Shown: one piece after another, positions 61,479 to 64,000 of the stretch
Layout of the letters: each line of letters starts with the position of its first letter
How positions within the stretch are numbered: position 1 is the first letter of the stretch
Assembly: GCF_000826655.1 (NCBI RefSeq)
Contig: NZ_JXJO01000034.1
Location: 1 to 64,000 of the forward strand
Length of the DNA: 64,000 nucleotides
Direction of reading: 5' to 3'
Source of the DNA: Psychroserpens damuponensis
Lineage (GTDB): Bacteria; Bacteroidota; Bacteroidia; Flavobacteriales; Flavobacteriaceae
Notes under the pieces: generated by a model
Databases searched by the model: none
What the model was told of the DNA's origin: nothing
What the model saw: only the letters and a program-made list of their open reading frames with translations
Translations under genes and position numbers: made by a program

Positions 61479-63407
61479 ATGAAAAAACTACTACTGCTTT
61501 TCAGTGTTTGTTGTACACTAAATATGACTGCCCAAATTTCAGACTATGTTACCGATATTCTAAATCCTGTTGGCATAGCAAAAAATGAAACTACAATGTT
61601 TGTTGGAGCTGTTGGTTCTCAGCAAATATTTAAAATTGATATGACAGCTCCAAATCCAGTAGCTGAGGAGTTTTTAAACAATATAAATTTTCCAACTAAA
61701 TTTTTACTTGTTGGCAACGATTTATATTTTACATCTAGTTTTTCAACAATTTCAAAAGTAGACATCACAGAACCTAACCCTACAATAATACCTGTGATGA
61801 CTGGCATGAGTTCCCCTTTTGGCTTAGCAATAAAAGATAACTTCATATATGTGAGTCTAAGAGAATTTAATAATGCTGGAATTGTCCGTTTTGATTATAC
61901 ACAAACTAATCCAACTACTGAAACCTTAATCACTGGCTTGAGTAGTTATGTTAATGATATTGATATTCATGGAAATGATCTATATATGGCTCGAGGTAAC
62001 AATGGTGTTTCAAAAATTGACATTACTCAAAGTAATCCAACATTAATTGATTTAGTCTCTGCTCCAGGTGTACTTGAGGTTAAAATAGATGGTGATGATC
62101 TATATTATAGTAACGACTATGTAAAAAAACTAGATTTATTAAATGTAAATGCGACTCCAGAACTACTAATCTCTCCAGTGACTGCAATTTGGGATATATT
62201 ACCAGATGGTGATGATATCTTTTTAGCACAACAAACAGATTATAAAATATCTAAATTAAACACAACATACGTAGACCCAACAACGAGTCCAGATTATGCT
62301 ACGTTGCTTAGTTTTTATAATGACACCAATGGTAACGATTGGACTTCTTCAATGAACTGGCTAGACACTACAAAATCACTTTGGTCATGGGAAGGTGTTC
62401 TTACAGATGAAAATAACAAAGTCATAGGTCTTAATTTTTATGATAATAATTTATCTGGAACATTACCAACTAACATAGACGATTTTGATCAATTAAAAAC
62501 TCTAGACTTAGGTTCTAACTCGCTCACTGGAGATTTACCAGCAACTTTATACAACTTGTTTAACTTAGAAAAGTTAGGGCTTCCAGTAAATAATTTTACA
62601 GGAACAATTGCCCCAGAAATCAGTAATTTAACTAACCTAACCGACCTCAACCTATATTCTAATAATTTTGAAGGTGTGCTTCCAAGTAGTTTTAGTAATC
62701 TAACAAACCTCACAAGTATTTTTATTGACGATAATAAATTTGATGGCTCCTTACCTTTTAACGCTGCCAACGCAACTATATTTGTGAGTTATAACAATTT
62801 TGACTTTAATGATTTAGAACCGTTTATACAAGCAAATAATTATGTCAACTTTTATTATTCTCCTCAATACACACCAGATACTCCAGAAACCATTGAGATA
62901 GGAACAGAACAAGACATCACATTTACAATACAAGATGAAAATATAAATAGAACAACTCAAAACACAGCCATGAATAATGCATATCAATGGTTTAAAGATG
63001 ATGTTTCAATTCCTGGAGCTATAAATAATTCATTAACCTTATTAAATACGCAAGAAAGTGATAGTGGTATTTATCATTGTGAAATTACTAATACTATTGT
63101 TGCTGACTTAATTATTGAAAGACCAGATATTTTTCTCACTGTTGATAGTGCACTCTCTATTAATGAAAATGACAATTTTGAAATCAAAACCTACCCAAAT
63201 CCGGTAAAAAATTGGTTAACACTAGATTTTGGAGTTCATGGTAATTTTAAAATATCATTGGCAGACATCAATGGTAAAATAATATTTGAGCAAGTATTAA
63301 ATACATCTATTACCTCTTTAAATCTAAGTAAGCTATCAAGCGGACTCTATATTCTAAATCTTTCTTCGGAAGAAAAGCATATCACTAAAAAAATCATCAA
63401 ACAATAA
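61479..63407 (+). CDS. Secreted LRR/Ig-like protein with T9SS sorting domain
   Basis: A signal peptide (ends NMTAQ). Residues ~20-270 hold beta-propeller-like repeats (ISKVDITEPNPT; VSKIDITQSNPT). About 275-430 are plant-type leucine-rich repeats (LKTLDLGSNSLTGDLP; LTDLNLYSNNFEGVLP). About 470-550 are an Ig-like domain (YQWFKDDVSIPGA ... DSGIYHCEI). The last ~80 residues form the T9SS type A domain (YPNPVKNWLTL ... KKIIKQ). It is probably surface displayed, with a binding role. Shared motif 3 lies upstream. Confidence 0.9.
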   Translation: MKKLLLLFSVCCTLNMTAQISDYVTDILNPVGIAKNETTMFVGAVGSQQIFKIDMTAPNPVAEEFLNNINFPTKFLLVGNDLYFTSSFSTISKVDITEPNPTIIPVMTGMSSPFGLAIKDNFIYVSLREFNNAGIVRFDYTQTNPTTETLITGLSSYVNDIDIHGNDLYMARGNNGVSKIDITQSNPTLIDLVSAPGVLEVKIDGDDLYYSNDYVKKLDLLNVNATPELLISPVTAIWDILPDGDDIFLAQQTDYKISKLNTTYVDPTTSPDYATLLSFYNDTNGNDWTSSMNWLDTTKSLWSWEGVLTDENNKVIGLNFYDNNLSGTLPTNIDDFDQLKTLDLGSNSLTGDLPATLYNLFNLEKLGLPVNNFTGTIAPEISNLTNLTDLNLYSNNFEGVLPSSFSNLTNLTSIFIDDNKFDGSLPFNAANATIFVSYNNFDFNDLEPFIQANNYVNFYYSPQYTPDTPETIEIGTEQDITFTIQDENINRTTQNTAMNNAYQWFKDDVSIPGAINNSLTLLNTQESDSGIYHCEITNTIVADLIIERPDIFLTVDSALSINENDNFEIKTYPNPVKNWLTLDFGVHGNFKISLADINGKIIFEQVLNTSITSLNLSKLSSGLYILNLSSEEKHITKKIIKQ

Positions 63408-63500
63408 CTGTAACCATTTAGTTATCAAATTATTTACAAGCATAGTTGGCTAGCTATTAATTTATAGGGAAGTCGAATTTTTAAGTCCAACTATTTTAAA

Positions 63501-63525
63501 AATCCCCTATATCGGGGATTTTTTC
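63501..63525 (+). promoter_or_regulatory. Shared promoter motif 4
   Basis: AATCCCCTATATCGGGGATTTTTT, a perfect hairpin around the shared core, lies 53 bases before the ATG at 63578. It aligns with motifs 2 and 3. Terminator activity for the LRR protein gene is also plausible. Confidence 0.55.
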
Positions 63526-63577
63526 ACCATACAATCTTAACTAATTTGCACAACTATTAATCAACAAAATCTTATTT

Positions 63578-64000
63578 ATGAATTCTCTAAAACAAAACTT
63601 TTTCTGGATTTTCTTATTTTGTATCACTTTTACTCTACCTAATTTCGCTCAAGATGACGAGGCTTCTACAAAAAGTATTAAACCGCTTAGATTAGGCGTA
63701 AAAGTTGGTATACCAAATATCATTACTGCTAATGCTGAGTACGTCACACCTCTTTTAAATGACAGAGTTGCTTTAGCTGTAGATTGGATGTCCTTATCTA
63801 AAACTATAGATGATACTAGTATAAATTATAATAATTTTGAAATAGGTACAAATATCTATTTTAACAATAAGGGTAAAGGACTATATGCTGGTTTATCTTA
63901 TTTCTCATTTGATGGAGAAGGCACTTTTGTGGACACAGAATTTGATAATGACTCTGTTGAAGATGGAAAAGGAACGATTGAGTTTAATACCGTAAATCTA
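63578..64000 (+). CDS. N-terminal part of an outer-membrane beta-barrel protein (runs off the window)
   Basis: The ATG gives a signal peptide (MNSLKQNFFWIFLFCITFTL, ends NFAQD). The mature part begins with an acidic linker, then strands such as PLRLGVKVGIPNIITANAEY, a common opening of flavobacterial outer-membrane porin-like proteins, and GKGLYAGLSYFSF. The frame is open to base 64000, so the gene continues beyond the window. It follows shared motif 4. Confidence 0.8.
   Translation, partial: MNSLKQNFFWIFLFCITFTLPNFAQDDEASTKSIKPLRLGVKVGIPNIITANAEYVTPLLNDRVALAVDWMSLSKTIDDTSINYNNFEIGTNIYFNNKGKGLYAGLSYFSFDGEGTFVDTEFDNDSVEDGKGTIEFNTVNL

Overview
The window looks like chromosome from a marine-type Flavobacteriaceae (Bacteroidota). 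The DNA is AT-rich, and several secreted proteins end in a type IX secretion (T9SS) type A sorting domain. Lipoproteins carry an acidic CSSDDD-type signal. Promoters fit the Bacteroidota pattern TTG-N18-20-TAnnTTTG, and LytTR regulators, BrkB, DUF4199, DUF4920 and short HPF homologues all fit that group. Most housekeeping genes are intact and densely packed.

Layout. 1-8.7 kb: the tail of one MopE-motif secreted protein and a giant 2561-residue modular T9SS protein. 8.8-14.4 kb: hisS, an ABC permease with an AraC/GyrI regulator, and the rpsF-rpsR-rplI operon. 14.5-25.3 kb: a lone LytTR regulator, priA, small secreted proteins, a LytS-type kinase with its LytTR regulator, BrkB and nadC. 25.3-35.1 kb: rlmH, short HPF, a BLUF photoreceptor in an operon with an AraC regulator, rdgB, a DinB-like protein, an MFS/AraC pair and an SDR. 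35.1-46.1 kb: an accessory island. 46.4-57.3 kb: a DEAD-box helicase with a long leader, trmH, a sirtuin, an XRE/membrane pair, mnmD, a cytochrome c-like lipoprotein, DUF4920, ilvE and a MazG-like enzyme. 57.4-64 kb: a lipoprotein/histidine kinase/NarL-type regulator operon followed by secreted and outer-membrane genes. Four of these genes share one promoter-proximal motif, which suggests a local regulon.

The most unusual part is the island at 35.14-44.8 kb. Eight units carry 12 genes, all on the + strand. They are separated by imperfect palindromes of about 120-135 bp that resemble integron attC sites: an outer stem, a central hairpin whose stem sequence changes while pairing is kept, and a G|TT junction at the right end. 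Each of the first six units also has a private terminal inverted repeat, matching between the upstream and downstream ends of the same unit and not between neighbours. A single A/G difference recurs at position 11. This is the logic of gene cassettes, but the terminal match (12-14 bp) is longer than the classical 6-7 bp core and no integrase lies in the window. Cargo includes an AbiH-family abortive-infection protein, a possible toxin remnant/immunity pair, a TetR-GNAT-RsgA operon with its own promoter and operator, a LuxR-type/DUF4199/DUF1801 operon, DUF5694, SRPBCC, GNAT and WG-repeat proteins. One cargo gene contains a perfect 40-bp palindrome. The array fades at its right end into degraded repeats and a frameshifted NERD-like pseudogene.

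The 9-mer CTTCGGAAA and its variants recur far more often than expected in AT-rich DNA and sit mostly on the coding strand, so they may be a chromosomal architecture or recombination motif. No tRNA, rRNA, CRISPR array, transposase or recombinase was recognised.
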